This document shows, one piece after another, positions 33,400 through 42,488 of a stretch of DNA of 64,000 nt. The DNA comes from Candidatus Zixiibacteriota bacterium. Lineage in GTDB: Bacteria; Zixibacteria; MSB-5A5; WJJR01; JAJRUJ01. Location: positions 232,799 through 296,798 of the forward strand of contig JAGVQM010000011.1 in the NCBI GenBank assembly GCA_020051695.1. The letters are read 5' to 3'. The notes below the pieces were generated by a model, which searched no databases, was not told where the DNA came from, and was given only the letters and a program-made list of their open reading frames with translations. Numbering within the stretch: the first letter of the stretch is position 1; the number at the start of each line of letters is the position of its first letter. The translations under genes were made by a program, and so were the position numbers.

Positions 33400-34302
33400 T
33401 TAAACCGGTCCGAATTTTCGTTCGCGGTAGAGCTGCCCGATTTCGGCGGCGATAATAAACACGAGGGCTGAATAGTAAATCCACAGCGCGACGACAATCA
33501 TCAATGTGAAGGCGCCGTACACGCGCTTCAACGTCGCGGCGTGGGTGATGTAGATTCCGAATAATTGCTCGGCAGCCTGCCAGAGAAATGCGGCCGCGAA
33601 CGCGCTGACGGCGACCACCCGCTTGCGCATTTTCGTCTGCGGGATTGCATAATAGAGAAAGAAAAACACGCCGAAAATCAAAGCGAATGAGCCAAGTTCG
33701 ATGGCGTAATCCAGCAAAAAGCCGATGTGAACGCCGCTCATAAATTCGATTTTTCGAGGTAATTCTTTAACGATACTCCAGGCGGGCAGGAGGGTCGTCG
33801 AAAGCAGGGAATAGACCAGGACTAAAACGACCAGGCCCAAGTCGCGCAAGATGCCCACATAGATCGGTTTGTTGCTGTCGGCCTTGAATGCGGTATTCAA
33901 TACTGTCCGCATGCTGCTGAACAACCCGCTGGAGGCAAACAGGATCCCGACCATGCCCAGAATGCCGGCGATGTTTTTATGAACTCTGAACTCCTCGACG
34001 CGGGAAAACAGAAATTCTTTGACCGATGCCGCATATTCCGGGTAAGGAATAATCCGGTCGACCATGGCCGTAATTTCCTCAGAAATCGGCATTTTCTCAA
34101 ATACGGTGCCGAGGGCCGCAAAGATGATCAATAACAGCGGGACGATACAGGAGAACAGCGAAAACGCCACCCCCCCGGCCAACAGAAAACCGTGGTGGTC
34201 GTCGACCTTGTTTATTAGCCCGACGACATAATGGTTCCAGTTTTCGCGGAAGGTGAACTTGCGCCGTGGTTCGCCGAGCGGTCGTTTGATTTTTCTGCCC
34301 AT
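33400..34302 (-). CDS. YihY/BrkB-family membrane protein
   Basis: About 300 residues with a cytoplasmic N-terminus (MGRKIKRPLGEPRRKF) and six hydrophobic helices. The family landmark HHGFLLAGGVAFSLFSCIVP begins the first helix, and AAFLWQAAEQLFGIYITHAA is in the C-terminal half. The YihY/BrkB family was once called ribonuclease BN; its true function is unclear, though transport or envelope roles are suggested. The start is uncertain. ATG 34302 begins the recognisable part, and upstream in-frame ATG codons reach 34425 without a clear ribosome-binding site. It is divergent from the HD hydrolase gene. Confidence 0.85.
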   Translation of the reverse strand: MGRKIKRPLGEPRRKFTFRENWNHYVVGLINKVDDHHGFLLAGGVAFSLFSCIVPLLLIIFAALGTVFEKMPISEEITAMVDRIIPYPEYAASVKEFLFSRVEEFRVHKNIAGILGMVGILFASSGLFSSMRTVLNTAFKADSNKPIYVGILRDLGLVVLVLVYSLLSTTLLPAWSIVKELPRKIEFMSGVHIGFLLDYAIELGSFALIFGVFFFLYYAIPQTKMRKRVVAVSAFAAAFLWQAAEQLFGIYITHAATLKRVYGAFTLMIVVALWIYYSALVFIIAAEIGQLYRERKFGPV

Positions 34303-34598
34303 CGGATTAGTATTGTTTTGCCCTTTATTTCGCCATCCAAATCTATTCAACAACATTGTGGCCGTGAAAACCATCGGATTCTGTGGCTTTGCGAATGATT
34401 CAAGATCGTGGCATGGTAACTCCATGAGTATAAGGTGGATAACGTCTTCCCCTGGCGCCGTTGGGGCGGTTTTTACGCGGCGTAGTCATTTCCTGTGGCA
34501 GTCTTCCGACTGCAATGGATCGGCTGTTGACAAATCGCCTGCAGATGCCCTAATAGTAACTCCCACGGACGTATGGTAAACGTGGGGGAAGCAGACCG
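34303..34598. other. Divergent intergenic region, yihY to HD hydrolase
   Basis: No gene was found. The region carries a short hairpin GCAGTC-TTCC-GACTGC (34498-34513) and a second one, CCCACG (34562-34567) with CGTGGG (34581-34586), just before the HD gene. It probably holds the divergent promoters, but none could be placed with confidence. Confidence 0.35.
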
Positions 34599-35330
34599 AT
34601 GGGCAGGGAACACATGAGCGAGCTTGACACAAGTAAATCGGAAACTCACGCGCAGAATCGGGGAACAAAAATTATCACTCTTTCGGACATCAAGGCAAAT
34701 CCCGAGCTGACTTTCCTGGTGCAGAAGGCCGATGGCGCAATGGAGGCCATTGGTTATACCGAACACGGCCAACGACATACCGGTGTGGCGGCCACGCGCG
34801 CCCGGGAAGTCTTGCTGGGTGTCGGCGCCGCCCAGCGGCGGGCCGAACTGGGGGCCATCGCCGCCTATTTGCACGACATCGGGAATATCATCAACCGGGG
34901 GTATCACGCCCAAACCGCGGCAGTGTTGGTGTATCCTCTCCTGACGAAATTGGGGATGCCGCTGGAGGAAGTTTGCGATGTGATCACGGCCATCGGCAAC
35001 CACGACGAAAAAGACGGGGCGCCGGTCAACGATTTGTGTGCGGCGGTGATCCTCGCCGACAAATCGGATGTGCACCGGTCGCGGGTGCGGACGACCGAAT
35101 ACTTGCGGCAGGACATTCATGACCGGGTCAATTTTGCCGCCACACGCTCGCGGTTGGCGGTCAATTCCGGCACCGATATAATTTCCTTGTCCTTAACGAT
35201 CGATACCGAAATTTCCTCGGTCATGGAATATTTCGAGATATTCCTTTCGCGCATGGTCGTTTGCCGCCGAGCGGCGGAATATTTCAAACACCAATTCGAG
35301 TTGGAGATCAACGGGCAGCGGCTGTCGTAA
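34599..35330 (+). CDS. HD-domain metal-dependent phosphohydrolase
   Basis: A 243-residue soluble protein. The HD signature is visible: a first histidine in YTEHGQRHTG, then AYLHDIGN with the HD pair, then GNHDEKDG, and a late aspartate in ILADKSDVHRSR. HD proteins hydrolyse phosphate esters, often nucleotides or cyclic nucleotides. The substrate is not evident. ATG 34599 follows GGGGGAAG; ATG 34614 behind AGGGA is equally possible. It lies upstream of purM on the same strand (66-base gap) and may be co-transcribed. Confidence 0.85.
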   Translation: MGREHMSELDTSKSETHAQNRGTKIITLSDIKANPELTFLVQKADGAMEAIGYTEHGQRHTGVAATRAREVLLGVGAAQRRAELGAIAAYLHDIGNIINRGYHAQTAAVLVYPLLTKLGMPLEEVCDVITAIGNHDEKDGAPVNDLCAAVILADKSDVHRSRVRTTEYLRQDIHDRVNFAATRSRLAVNSGTDIISLSLTIDTEISSVMEYFEIFLSRMVVCRRAAEYFKHQFELEINGQRLS

Positions 35331-35396
35331 TGTTGGGGGACCGGCGTGCCGGGGAACAGCAGTCCGGAGCGCCGGGTAAAGAAGGTCAATTCGATT

Positions 35397-36440
35397 ATGC
35401 CGACAAACATCGATTATGAATCATCGGGAGTTTCGCTGACGGCGGCGGATGAAACAGTCCGGCGTATCGGCGTATTGGCTGCCCGCACCTACAGCGGAGG
35501 TGTGCTGGCCGGCGTGGGACCGTTTTCCGGGTTGCTGGCCCTGGATGTCAAGGAATACACCGAACCCGTACTGGTGACGTCCGCCGACGGCGTGGGCACA
35601 AAATTGAAACTCGCTTTTATGACCGGCCGCCATGCGTCTGTCGGCGCCGACCTGGTAAACCATTGCGTAAACGATATCATTACCTGCGGGGCCAAACCCC
35701 TGGCTTTTCTGGATTATCTGGCGATGGGCACCCTCGTTCCCGAGGTCGCCGAAAAGCTGATCGGCGGCATTGCCGAAGCCTGCCGAGAGAACAAAATGTC
35801 GTTGATCGGCGGGGAAACGGCGGAGATGCCCGATTTTTATCGTCAAGGCGAATATGACGTGGCCGGTTTTATTCTCGGCGCAGTGGAGAAATCCGAGATC
35901 ATCGACGGTTCACATATCCGACCCGAGGACATGTTGATCGGCCTGGGTTCGGCCGGCCCGCATACCAACGGGTACTCCCTAATTCGCAAAATCGTATTTG
36001 AGGTGGCGAAAGTCTCGCTTGACGATTGTCCCGATGAATTGGGGTGTTCGGTTGCTGATGCGTTGCTGAGCCCGCACAAGTCATACCTTCATGAGCTGGT
36101 CCGTGCCCGGAACTCCTTCGAAATTCTGGGGGCGGCCCATATCACCGGGGGCGGGATCGGGGGCAACCTTTCGCGCATCCTGCCTGAGGGATGCCAGGGG
36201 TTGATCGATTCCACCAAATGGGACATCCCGCCGCTCTTTCGGTGGCTGCAGACGGCCGGTGGTGTGACCAATGAAGAGATGTTCCGCGTCTTTAATATGG
36301 GCATCGGGTTTATTCTGGTCGTCCGCCGTGATGACGGCCCGAAGGTTGTTGAATTTTTTGCCGAGCAGGGGACAGAGGCCTATCTGATCGGGCATATCGC
36401 CGAAGGCCCGCGCCGGGTCCGGCTGGTCACGCCGGGATGA
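35397..36440 (+). CDS. purM: Phosphoribosylformylglycinamidine cyclo-ligase (AIR synthetase)
   Basis: A 347-residue enzyme of purine synthesis that closes formylglycinamidine ribonucleotide to AIR with ATP. Family marks are TSADGVGTKLKLAF, VNDIITCGAKPLAFLDY, LIGGETAEMPDFY, GLGSAGPHTNGYSLIRKI and HITGGGIGGNLSRILP. The start is ATG 35397, directly before NIDYESSGVSL; an upstream extension of 17 codons is not conserved. An inverted repeat (CCGGCG 35341-35346, CGCCGG 35370-35375) lies in its leader. It is followed 58 bases later by lnt. Confidence 0.95.
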   Translation: MPTNIDYESSGVSLTAADETVRRIGVLAARTYSGGVLAGVGPFSGLLALDVKEYTEPVLVTSADGVGTKLKLAFMTGRHASVGADLVNHCVNDIITCGAKPLAFLDYLAMGTLVPEVAEKLIGGIAEACRENKMSLIGGETAEMPDFYRQGEYDVAGFILGAVEKSEIIDGSHIRPEDMLIGLGSAGPHTNGYSLIRKIVFEVAKVSLDDCPDELGCSVADALLSPHKSYLHELVRARNSFEILGAAHITGGGIGGNLSRILPEGCQGLIDSTKWDIPPLFRWLQTAGGVTNEEMFRVFNMGIGFILVVRRDDGPKVVEFFAEQGTEAYLIGHIAEGPRRVRLVTPG

Positions 36441-36498
36441 TCGCCGACGACCAGCTATCCCCATCCACCGCGGTCCCCCGGCCCGCCCGATCCGACAG

Positions 36499-38046
36499 AT
36501 GATGCCGTCGATCAATACAATCATTTCTCGCCCGGTTTTCCGCCTGTCCGTGGCGGCAGCGCTGATCATCTTTGCCTATCCGCCGTTTCCGCTGGGCTTC
36601 CTGGCCTGGATCATTCCCGCATTTGTCCTGGGTGTGCTGGACGGACAGTCGATAAGCCGTTCATTTCGTTATGGCTGGTGGTTCGGCTTCTGCATGCACG
36701 TCGGACTGTTGTACTGGACGGCGTGGGTCTCGGCCCCGGGCATGATCGCGACAGCGGCCGTCCTGGGGGGATATGTCGGAATCGTGTTCATGCTGTACGC
36801 CGTTATCCGCCGTCGGCTGGGTCAGGCGGCCGCCTGGTTCTGGCCAATCTTGTGGATCGCCCATGAGTATGTCCGGGGGTTGGGTGTGCTGGGATTTCCG
36901 TGGACCAATATCGCCTACACGCAAACGGAGTACATCAACTATATTCAGCTGGCCGCGGTCACCGGTGATCTGGGTGTCGGGTTGTGGGTCCTTTATCTCA
37001 ACATTCTTCTTTTTCAGTTGTGGCGTAACCGGGCCGACGCACGCATTCGTCTGACTTGCGTGGCCATTTTCGTTGTCATGTTGCTTCTTCCGTTCTTGTA
37101 TGGCCGTGGAGAGATCGAGCGAATCGACAGCCGCCCGGGTGAGGCAATCGCCGCAACGGTCATTCAGGGAGATGTCGATTCCTACCGCAAATGGGATTCG
37201 GCATACGTTGATTTCAGCTTCGCCACTTACACCGCCCTCTCTCATCTGGCTGCGCAGGAGAGGACCGACCTTATCGTCTGGCCCGAGACTGCCGCGCCCG
37301 GATACATGCGGGCCGACACGCGGCGCTTGCGCGAAATTCAGGAGCTGTCCCGGGGAGTATCACCGCCGATTCTATTCGGGACGCTGGAGTACCGCACCGT
37401 GCAGCCGGGGCAGTACATTTACCACAACGCTGCGCACCAGGTGCATGCCGGGCATCTGGGAACAGAATATCAGGCCAAGATGCAACTGGTGCCCATGGGC
37501 GAGTGGATCCCGTTTTCCGACCGGGTCAAGATTCTAAAAGATATTCATGTCGGTCAAGCCGATTTCACGGCCGGAACGGAATTTGTTGTCTTTCATCATC
37601 CGCAGGGACCTTATGGCGCTTTGATTTGTTTTGAATCAGGGTTTCCCGAGCTGGCCCGGCAGTTCGTCCGGCTCGGTGCGCGTTTTCTGGTGAATATTAC
37701 GAACGACGGCTGGTACGGGTTCACCTCCGGGCCGTACCAGCATGCGCGGATGTGTGTGATGCGGGCCGTCGAAAACCGCGTGCCGATCGCCCGCTCGGCC
37801 AACAGCGGAATATCCATGTTTGTCGATCGCGCAGGACGGATCAGCAACGAGACCGACCAGTTTTTCACTGATCTGCGCACGGATGCCATGGCCCTGCGTG
37901 ATGAAATAACCTTTTTTACCCGTCATGGGATGTGGGTTGGCCAGGGGTGTGTCGCGGTGACGATCATCTTGTTTGTGATTGCCGCCGTGCCCCTGCGGGG
38001 CCGGCCCGCGAAGAGGCCGGCGCCCGATGACACTTGTGGTGTATAA
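36499..38046 (+). CDS. lnt: Apolipoprotein N-acyltransferase
   Basis: A 515-residue inner-membrane enzyme that adds the third acyl chain to the N-terminal cysteine of lipoproteins. About six membrane helices fill the first 200 residues (PPFPLGFLAWIIPAFVLGVL region). The periplasmic nitrilase domain follows. The catalytic triad is E263 (VWPETAAPGY), K327 (GTEYQAKMQLVPMGE) and C377 (ALICFESGFPE), followed by NDGWYG. Its presence supports a diderm cell. Two ATG codons (36499, 36502) are possible. The stop codon overlaps the start of the next gene as TAATG. Confidence 0.94.
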   Translation: MMPSINTIISRPVFRLSVAAALIIFAYPPFPLGFLAWIIPAFVLGVLDGQSISRSFRYGWWFGFCMHVGLLYWTAWVSAPGMIATAAVLGGYVGIVFMLYAVIRRRLGQAAAWFWPILWIAHEYVRGLGVLGFPWTNIAYTQTEYINYIQLAAVTGDLGVGLWVLYLNILLFQLWRNRADARIRLTCVAIFVVMLLLPFLYGRGEIERIDSRPGEAIAATVIQGDVDSYRKWDSAYVDFSFATYTALSHLAAQERTDLIVWPETAAPGYMRADTRRLREIQELSRGVSPPILFGTLEYRTVQPGQYIYHNAAHQVHAGHLGTEYQAKMQLVPMGEWIPFSDRVKILKDIHVGQADFTAGTEFVVFHHPQGPYGALICFESGFPELARQFVRLGARFLVNITNDGWYGFTSGPYQHARMCVMRAVENRVPIARSANSGISMFVDRAGRISNETDQFFTDLRTDAMALRDEITFFTRHGMWVGQGCVAVTIILFVIAAVPLRGRPAKRPAPDDTCGV

Positions 38047-40328
38047 TGGTCATGGTCGAGACATTCGGTAAAGCGCATCGTGTTTCCGGACTGTTCCGGC
38101 GCAGGAGCCGGCTGGTGCATGTGCTGGCCGCGGTGTTCGCTGTCCTGCCGGTCCTTCTCTTGCATCAATCGCTGGCGCAGGCCGAGGAGTGGCGCAACTT
38201 CACGAACGCAAATGCTGCTACCGATCTGCTTCCCGACGGTTCCGCCGTCTGGGCCGCGACCACCGGTGGGCTGGTATTGTTCGCGCCGACCGCCACTCAT
38301 ATTTTTACCAATGCCGACGGACTGGGCGGCAATCAGTTGTCTTTTGTCGCACTCGATTCGACGGGCCGACTGTGGACGGGCGGCGATGCGGGGCGCCTGT
38401 CTTCCCGGGACCCTGCAAGCGGGCAATGGACTTTCTTCACATTCACCAATCGTGACGGCAGCCCTTTGCGGCTGACCTCCGCCACGGCGGACGGCAAGCT
38501 GCTCTGGGTCGGCTCCAACGTCGGCGTACACAAGTTTGACACCGAACATTTTGGCGGGGAGATCGCCGAGACTTACCGCCGCTTTGGTGATTTGCCCGCT
38601 GATGAAGAAGTGCATGATGTCATGGTCGTCGGCGATAACATCTGGGTGGCAACTTCCGCGGGTTGTGCCGTGGCTCGTACCGATGATATCAATCTCCAGG
38701 ACTATGCCCATTGGCGTTCGTTTTCCCGGGACAATTCCGCCTTGCAAAATGATGATATTGTCGCGCTGGCTGAACTGCAGGGGACCGTTCTTGCCGCGAC
38801 CTCTGACGCGTTGTACACATTCTCGGTCGAGGGCGGCGATTCGGCGTGGAGCCGTGTCGCCGGCCCGGACGTCGCCTTTTATGATCTGTTTTACTCCTCC
38901 ACGGAGGTCCTGGGAGCGACATCGTCGGGCATCGTTGCGTGTTCGGCGCAGCAATATGTGCTGCTTCCCGGCGAGGGTATGGCCGAACGCTCGGCACAGG
39001 CGGTCTGCCGGGCAGCCGACGGGGCGGTTTGGGCTGCCTCATCCAAGGGGGTCGGATATTCGGTTGATGAAGGGCAGGGGTGGAGTATCACTATTGTTAC
39101 CGGGCCGGCAGCAAATGAAGTCCATGATCTGGCGGTGACGCCGGACGGCTCGCTCTGGGCCGTGCACCCGGAAGCACCCACTTCGATGTGGAACGGCCGC
39201 GAGTGGCGGTTGATCGATTCCTTTTATGGTGGTCCATCGATCAATGCCCTTGCCGTTGATCATGAAGGTTATTTGTGGCTTGGGGGTTATGGGGTGGGCG
39301 CGGCGCGGTTGAATCCTGCCGACCCCGACAATTCTTTTGAATTATTTGATGCCCACAACTCACCATTGCGCGGTTCGGAACCGCCGCCGAATGACTGGTA
39401 TATCGTCGTGCATGATATTGTGGTCGATGATTCGGGGCGCGTCTGGCTGGCCAATGCCTATGATTATGACGACCGTGTACTGGTTTTTTACGACCACGGA
39501 TGTTGGGGGTATCTGGGTACCGGCGACGGTTTCCCCAATTATGATCCGCTGGCGTTGTTCCCGCTGACCAATGAACTTTTGATCGGTTTTGTGGACGATG
39601 GACTGGCTGATATGGATTTGGACACGACACGGTCATTGTGTGTCAATGGGACGCAGGCGCCGCAAATCCCGCATATTATTTTCATGGATGAAGACAATGG
39701 TCTTCCCGCCCCGCAGGTGCGCAGTTTACTGGTGGACGTGGGCCGGAAAGTCTGGGTGGGGACCTCCGGCGGGCTGGCGTATTTCGATCCGGTCTGGGGC
39801 CGCTTTCGTCCGTTCACGCTGGGTGATGTTGCCGCCCCGACGATTAATGCGCTGCTCGCCGACGGCGGAAATAATCTCTGGGTGGGGGCCGATGAAGGAT
39901 TGTTCCGGGTGATGCCCGATGGCCGGGTCACGCATTATCGTCCGGACAACTCCGGCCTGGCCGATCTGCGGGTGACCTCGCTGGCCGTGGATGCCGACTG
40001 CGGAGTCCTGTGGATCGGCACAGATGGCGGGATTTCGCGTCTGGCGGGCGCCGCCAAATGCGCGACGCCACTCGCGGAAATTCTGGCCTACCCGAATCCC
40101 TTCATCATTTCCGACGGCGATGAGGTCGTGAAATTCGACGCCGCATTCGGCACGACGATCCAGGTATTTACCGCGGCCGGGGAGCTGGTGGCCGATCTCG
40201 GCGTCACGGCCGAGTGGAACGGCCGCAACGATGCCGGCAAGCTTGTCGCCAGCGGCATCTATGTCTTCGTTGCTGCCGATGCTCATAACAATTTCGCCCA
40301 CGGCAAGTTTGCCGTCATTCGCAAATAG
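38046..40328 (+). CDS. Secreted beta-propeller protein (two-component-regulator-propeller repeats) with FlgD-like tail
   Basis: A 760-residue exported protein. The signal peptide is HVLAAVFAVLPVLLLHQSLAQA. The body has many short repeats of the Reg_prop type, such as GSAVWAATTGGLVLF, GRLWTGGDAG, RKVWVGTSGGLAYFD and NNLWVGADEGLF, expected to build one or two seven-bladed propellers. The last 85 residues (ILAYPNPFIISDGDE to GIYVFVAAD) form a FlgD-like domain of the T9SS sorting kind. Unlike the hybrid sensors that often carry these repeats, it has no membrane anchor, kinase or regulator domain. ATG 38046 overlaps the lnt stop as TAATG. The role is probably at the cell surface, ligand unknown. 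Confidence 0.85.
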   Translation: MVMVETFGKAHRVSGLFRRRSRLVHVLAAVFAVLPVLLLHQSLAQAEEWRNFTNANAATDLLPDGSAVWAATTGGLVLFAPTATHIFTNADGLGGNQLSFVALDSTGRLWTGGDAGRLSSRDPASGQWTFFTFTNRDGSPLRLTSATADGKLLWVGSNVGVHKFDTEHFGGEIAETYRRFGDLPADEEVHDVMVVGDNIWVATSAGCAVARTDDINLQDYAHWRSFSRDNSALQNDDIVALAELQGTVLAATSDALYTFSVEGGDSAWSRVAGPDVAFYDLFYSSTEVLGATSSGIVACSAQQYVLLPGEGMAERSAQAVCRAADGAVWAASSKGVGYSVDEGQGWSITIVTGPAANEVHDLAVTPDGSLWAVHPEAPTSMWNGREWRLIDSFYGGPSINALAVDHEGYLWLGGYGVGAARLNPADPDNSFELFDAHNSPLRGSEPPPNDWYIVVHDIVVDDSGRVWLANAYDYDDRVLVFYDHGCWGYLGTGDGFPNYDPLALFPLTNELLIGFVDDGLADMDLDTTRSLCVNGTQAPQIPHIIFMDEDNGLPAPQVRSLLVDVGRKVWVGTSGGLAYFDPVWGRFRPFTLGDVAAPTINALLADGGNNLWVGADEGLFRVMPDGRVTHYRPDNSGLADLRVTSLAVDADCGVLWIGTDGGISRLAGAAKCATPLAEILAYPNPFIISDGDEVVKFDAAFGTTIQVFTAAGELVADLGVTAEWNGRNDAGKLVASGIYVFVAADAHNNFAHGKFAVIRK

Positions 40329-40346
40329 TCCGGGCGGCATGTGGCC

Positions 40347-41297
40347 ATGCGGGTCCTCCAATTCAATTCCGCATCGTTGCCTGATGAGCAATGGACGGCA
40401 TTGTGTGCCGCCGCCTTCGATGCCACGGTCTTTCATGATCCGGCATGGTCGCGTTTGTGGGAGGATGTCCATCCCGCAGCGTGCGCGGTATGGCATGTCC
40501 TGGCCGGGGAGGACGGACAGTGGCTGGGCGGCATCCCGCTGGTCGAGTTTTCCCGATGGGGGATCTGCCGCATGTATGCCATGCCCTACGGTTCCTATGG
40601 CGGGTGGATCGGCAGGCCCGGCGCAGCCCGGGACGGCGGCATCTCCGAGATGATCCGGCGGATCGTGCATCGCCGTGTTGCCGAACTTGTGATTACTCCC
40701 TATACCCCCGCGGATGCGATTGTCTATCCCGGCCGGCGGATCGAACGCCGGCGGTATGTCCTCGATTTGCCGCCTGATACGGCGTGGCGGGAAAACCTTC
40801 GTCAGGACGTCGTCCGCAATCTCAAGACCGCGCACCAGCACGGCTGGCGGGTTAAGCTGGTCGAACATGTCGATGAGATCGAATCCCTGCGCGAGATGTT
40901 GCTGGAGACCGCCCTGCGCCACGGCCGCCGTCTCGACGCCGTCAGGGTGGCATTCTACCGGAAAATTATCGAGTACATCCCGCTGGGCCGGCAACTTTTC
41001 TGGTGGACCGCATCCGATGACCATGGTCCGGCCGGGACGGTCCTCTGTTTATCTGCGTATGGCCGGTTTTTTTACTATGACGGCGCGCTGGATTTGACCC
41101 GCAAGGACGACAGGCCGATGTATGCATTGTTCGAGAAGGCCATCGATACTGCGGTTGAACTGGGTTGCCGGGTCTTTGATTTTGGTTCCGGCCCGGAAGC
41201 GGCCGAGGGCCTGGCCCGGTTCAAGACGGGCTGGGGAGCGCGGCCGGAGACCTATTTCGAACACCATTTCCGCCGTGCCTGGTGGCCCAGGCGATGA
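40347..41297 (+). CDS. FemAB/GNAT-like acyltransferase
   Basis: A 316-residue protein of the GNAT fold seen in FemAB-like, CelD/BioF2-like and polysaccharide-cluster proteins. Typical pieces are VFHDPAWSRLWE near the N-terminus, a middle segment with RQDVVRNLKTAHQHGW, and the C-terminal GAR.FDFGSG-like stretch GCRVFDFGSGPEAAEGLARFKTG. Such proteins transfer amino acids or acyl groups in envelope or exopolysaccharide assembly. ATG 40347 starts the conserved part; GTG 40341 is an alternative. It is 18 bases after the propeller gene and is followed by two glycosyltransferases, which supports a role in surface carbohydrate or peptidoglycan modification. Confidence 0.8.
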   Translation: MRVLQFNSASLPDEQWTALCAAAFDATVFHDPAWSRLWEDVHPAACAVWHVLAGEDGQWLGGIPLVEFSRWGICRMYAMPYGSYGGWIGRPGAARDGGISEMIRRIVHRRVAELVITPYTPADAIVYPGRRIERRRYVLDLPPDTAWRENLRQDVVRNLKTAHQHGWRVKLVEHVDEIESLREMLLETALRHGRRLDAVRVAFYRKIIEYIPLGRQLFWWTASDDHGPAGTVLCLSAYGRFFYYDGALDLTRKDDRPMYALFEKAIDTAVELGCRVFDFGSGPEAAEGLARFKTGWGARPETYFEHHFRRAWWPRR

Positions 41298-41372
41298 CGC
41301 CGCCGTCTTTCCCCTTCATCAATCCTGTTTAATCATTTGTATGAATGTTCACAATTTCGATATCTTGATTGT

Positions 41373-42473
41373 ATGAGTGCCGGTCCGGACAACGCCGAGG
41401 TGGACCCCGGCAAACCACGGATGTTGTTTTTGGCGAACGCCCGCGTGGTCCATGCGCAACGCTGGATTGGGTATTTCCGTGAACATGGTTATCCGACACT
41501 CTGGCTGACATTCGAGGACGTTCCCTCCGGTATTTCTGCCGAACAATTGCCGTGCCGGTTCTTCCACCGCGCAGGCGCGATCCTGTCAGCCGTCCCCCGG
41601 ATCAAAGCGGTTATCCGGGAATTTCAGCCGCAGCTTGTCAATGCGCTGTTTATCCCTGATTACGGCTGGGCGGGAGCGCTGTCGGGATTTTCGCCGCTGG
41701 TGATTTCGGCCTGGGGGTCGGATGTCCTGCTTTCCCCGCGCAAATCATGGCTGCACCGAAAGCGGGTTTCCTGGGCGATGAGCAAAGCCGATTTGTTGTT
41801 TGCCGATGCCCGCGTGATCACCGACCGCATGGTCGAACTCGGGGCGGACCGGACGAAAATCGTCACGGTGCCACTGGGTGTCGAGTCTGCGTTGTTGGAT
41901 CATCCCAGGCAAGGGAAACAAGCAGGTCCCGGCTGCACGATCATTACCAATCGCACGTTCGAACCAGTATATCGCAACGAGACGTTTGTCGAGGCGGCGA
42001 TTAACCTTGCGCGGACATCAGCAATAATGGAATTCATCTTGATCGGCGAGGGCAGCACGCGCCGCGGCCTCGAACAGCGTGTCCGGCAAGCAGGACTCAC
42101 CGACCGCATTCACTTCAGGGATTTTATGGCTGCAGATGAGTTATATGACACGTTGTCCGCCGCGGACATCTATGTCTCATGTTCGGCGTCGGACGGCACA
42201 TCGGTGTCGCTTTTGGAAGCGATGGCGCTGGGTTTGTATCCCATTGTCACCGATATTCCGGCCAATCGGGAATGGATTGCGGAGGGAATCAACGGGCGGC
42301 TGTTCCCGGTGGGAAATGCCGGGGAGCTGGCTCGGATGATCAGCGAAGTCAAGCGGGAGCGGGAGATGTGGCCGACAGTGATTGAAAAAAACAAGGCGAT
42401 CATCAGGAAGCGGGCGTTGTGGCCGGATAACATGGCGGAAGTCGAGCGCGCGATGCTCAAACTGATTGAATGA
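41373..42473 (+). CDS. Glycosyltransferase, GT-B fold (group 1/GT4-like)
   Basis: A 366-residue cytoplasmic transferase. The N-terminal half includes MLFLANARVVHAQRWIGYFR and SAWGSDVL. The C-terminal half has the donor-sugar region: FILIGEGSTRRGLEQRVRQA, then DRIHFRDFMAADELYDTLSAADIYV and SDGTSVSLLEAMALG, the ExxG-type motif of GT4 enzymes. The donor and acceptor are unknown. ATG 41373 was chosen as the start; an upstream TTG is possible. It is adjacent to a second GT4-like gene (15-base gap), so both probably act on the same surface glycan. Confidence 0.9.
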   Translation: MSAGPDNAEVDPGKPRMLFLANARVVHAQRWIGYFREHGYPTLWLTFEDVPSGISAEQLPCRFFHRAGAILSAVPRIKAVIREFQPQLVNALFIPDYGWAGALSGFSPLVISAWGSDVLLSPRKSWLHRKRVSWAMSKADLLFADARVITDRMVELGADRTKIVTVPLGVESALLDHPRQGKQAGPGCTIITNRTFEPVYRNETFVEAAINLARTSAIMEFILIGEGSTRRGLEQRVRQAGLTDRIHFRDFMAADELYDTLSAADIYVSCSASDGTSVSLLEAMALGLYPIVTDIPANREWIAEGINGRLFPVGNAGELARMISEVKREREMWPTVIEKNKAIIRKRALWPDNMAEVERAMLKLIE

Positions 42474-42488
42474 TCTGGCAGCACGAAC

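Noticed and set aside
34473..35120. 215-codon reverse frame across the HD hydrolase gene
   Set aside because: It lies opposite a gene with clear HD motifs and itself has no known motif.
39726..41024. 432-codon reverse frame opposite the propeller and FemAB-like genes
   Set aside because: Long only because of high GC; the plus-strand genes have signal peptide, repeats and family motifs, whereas the reverse frame has none.
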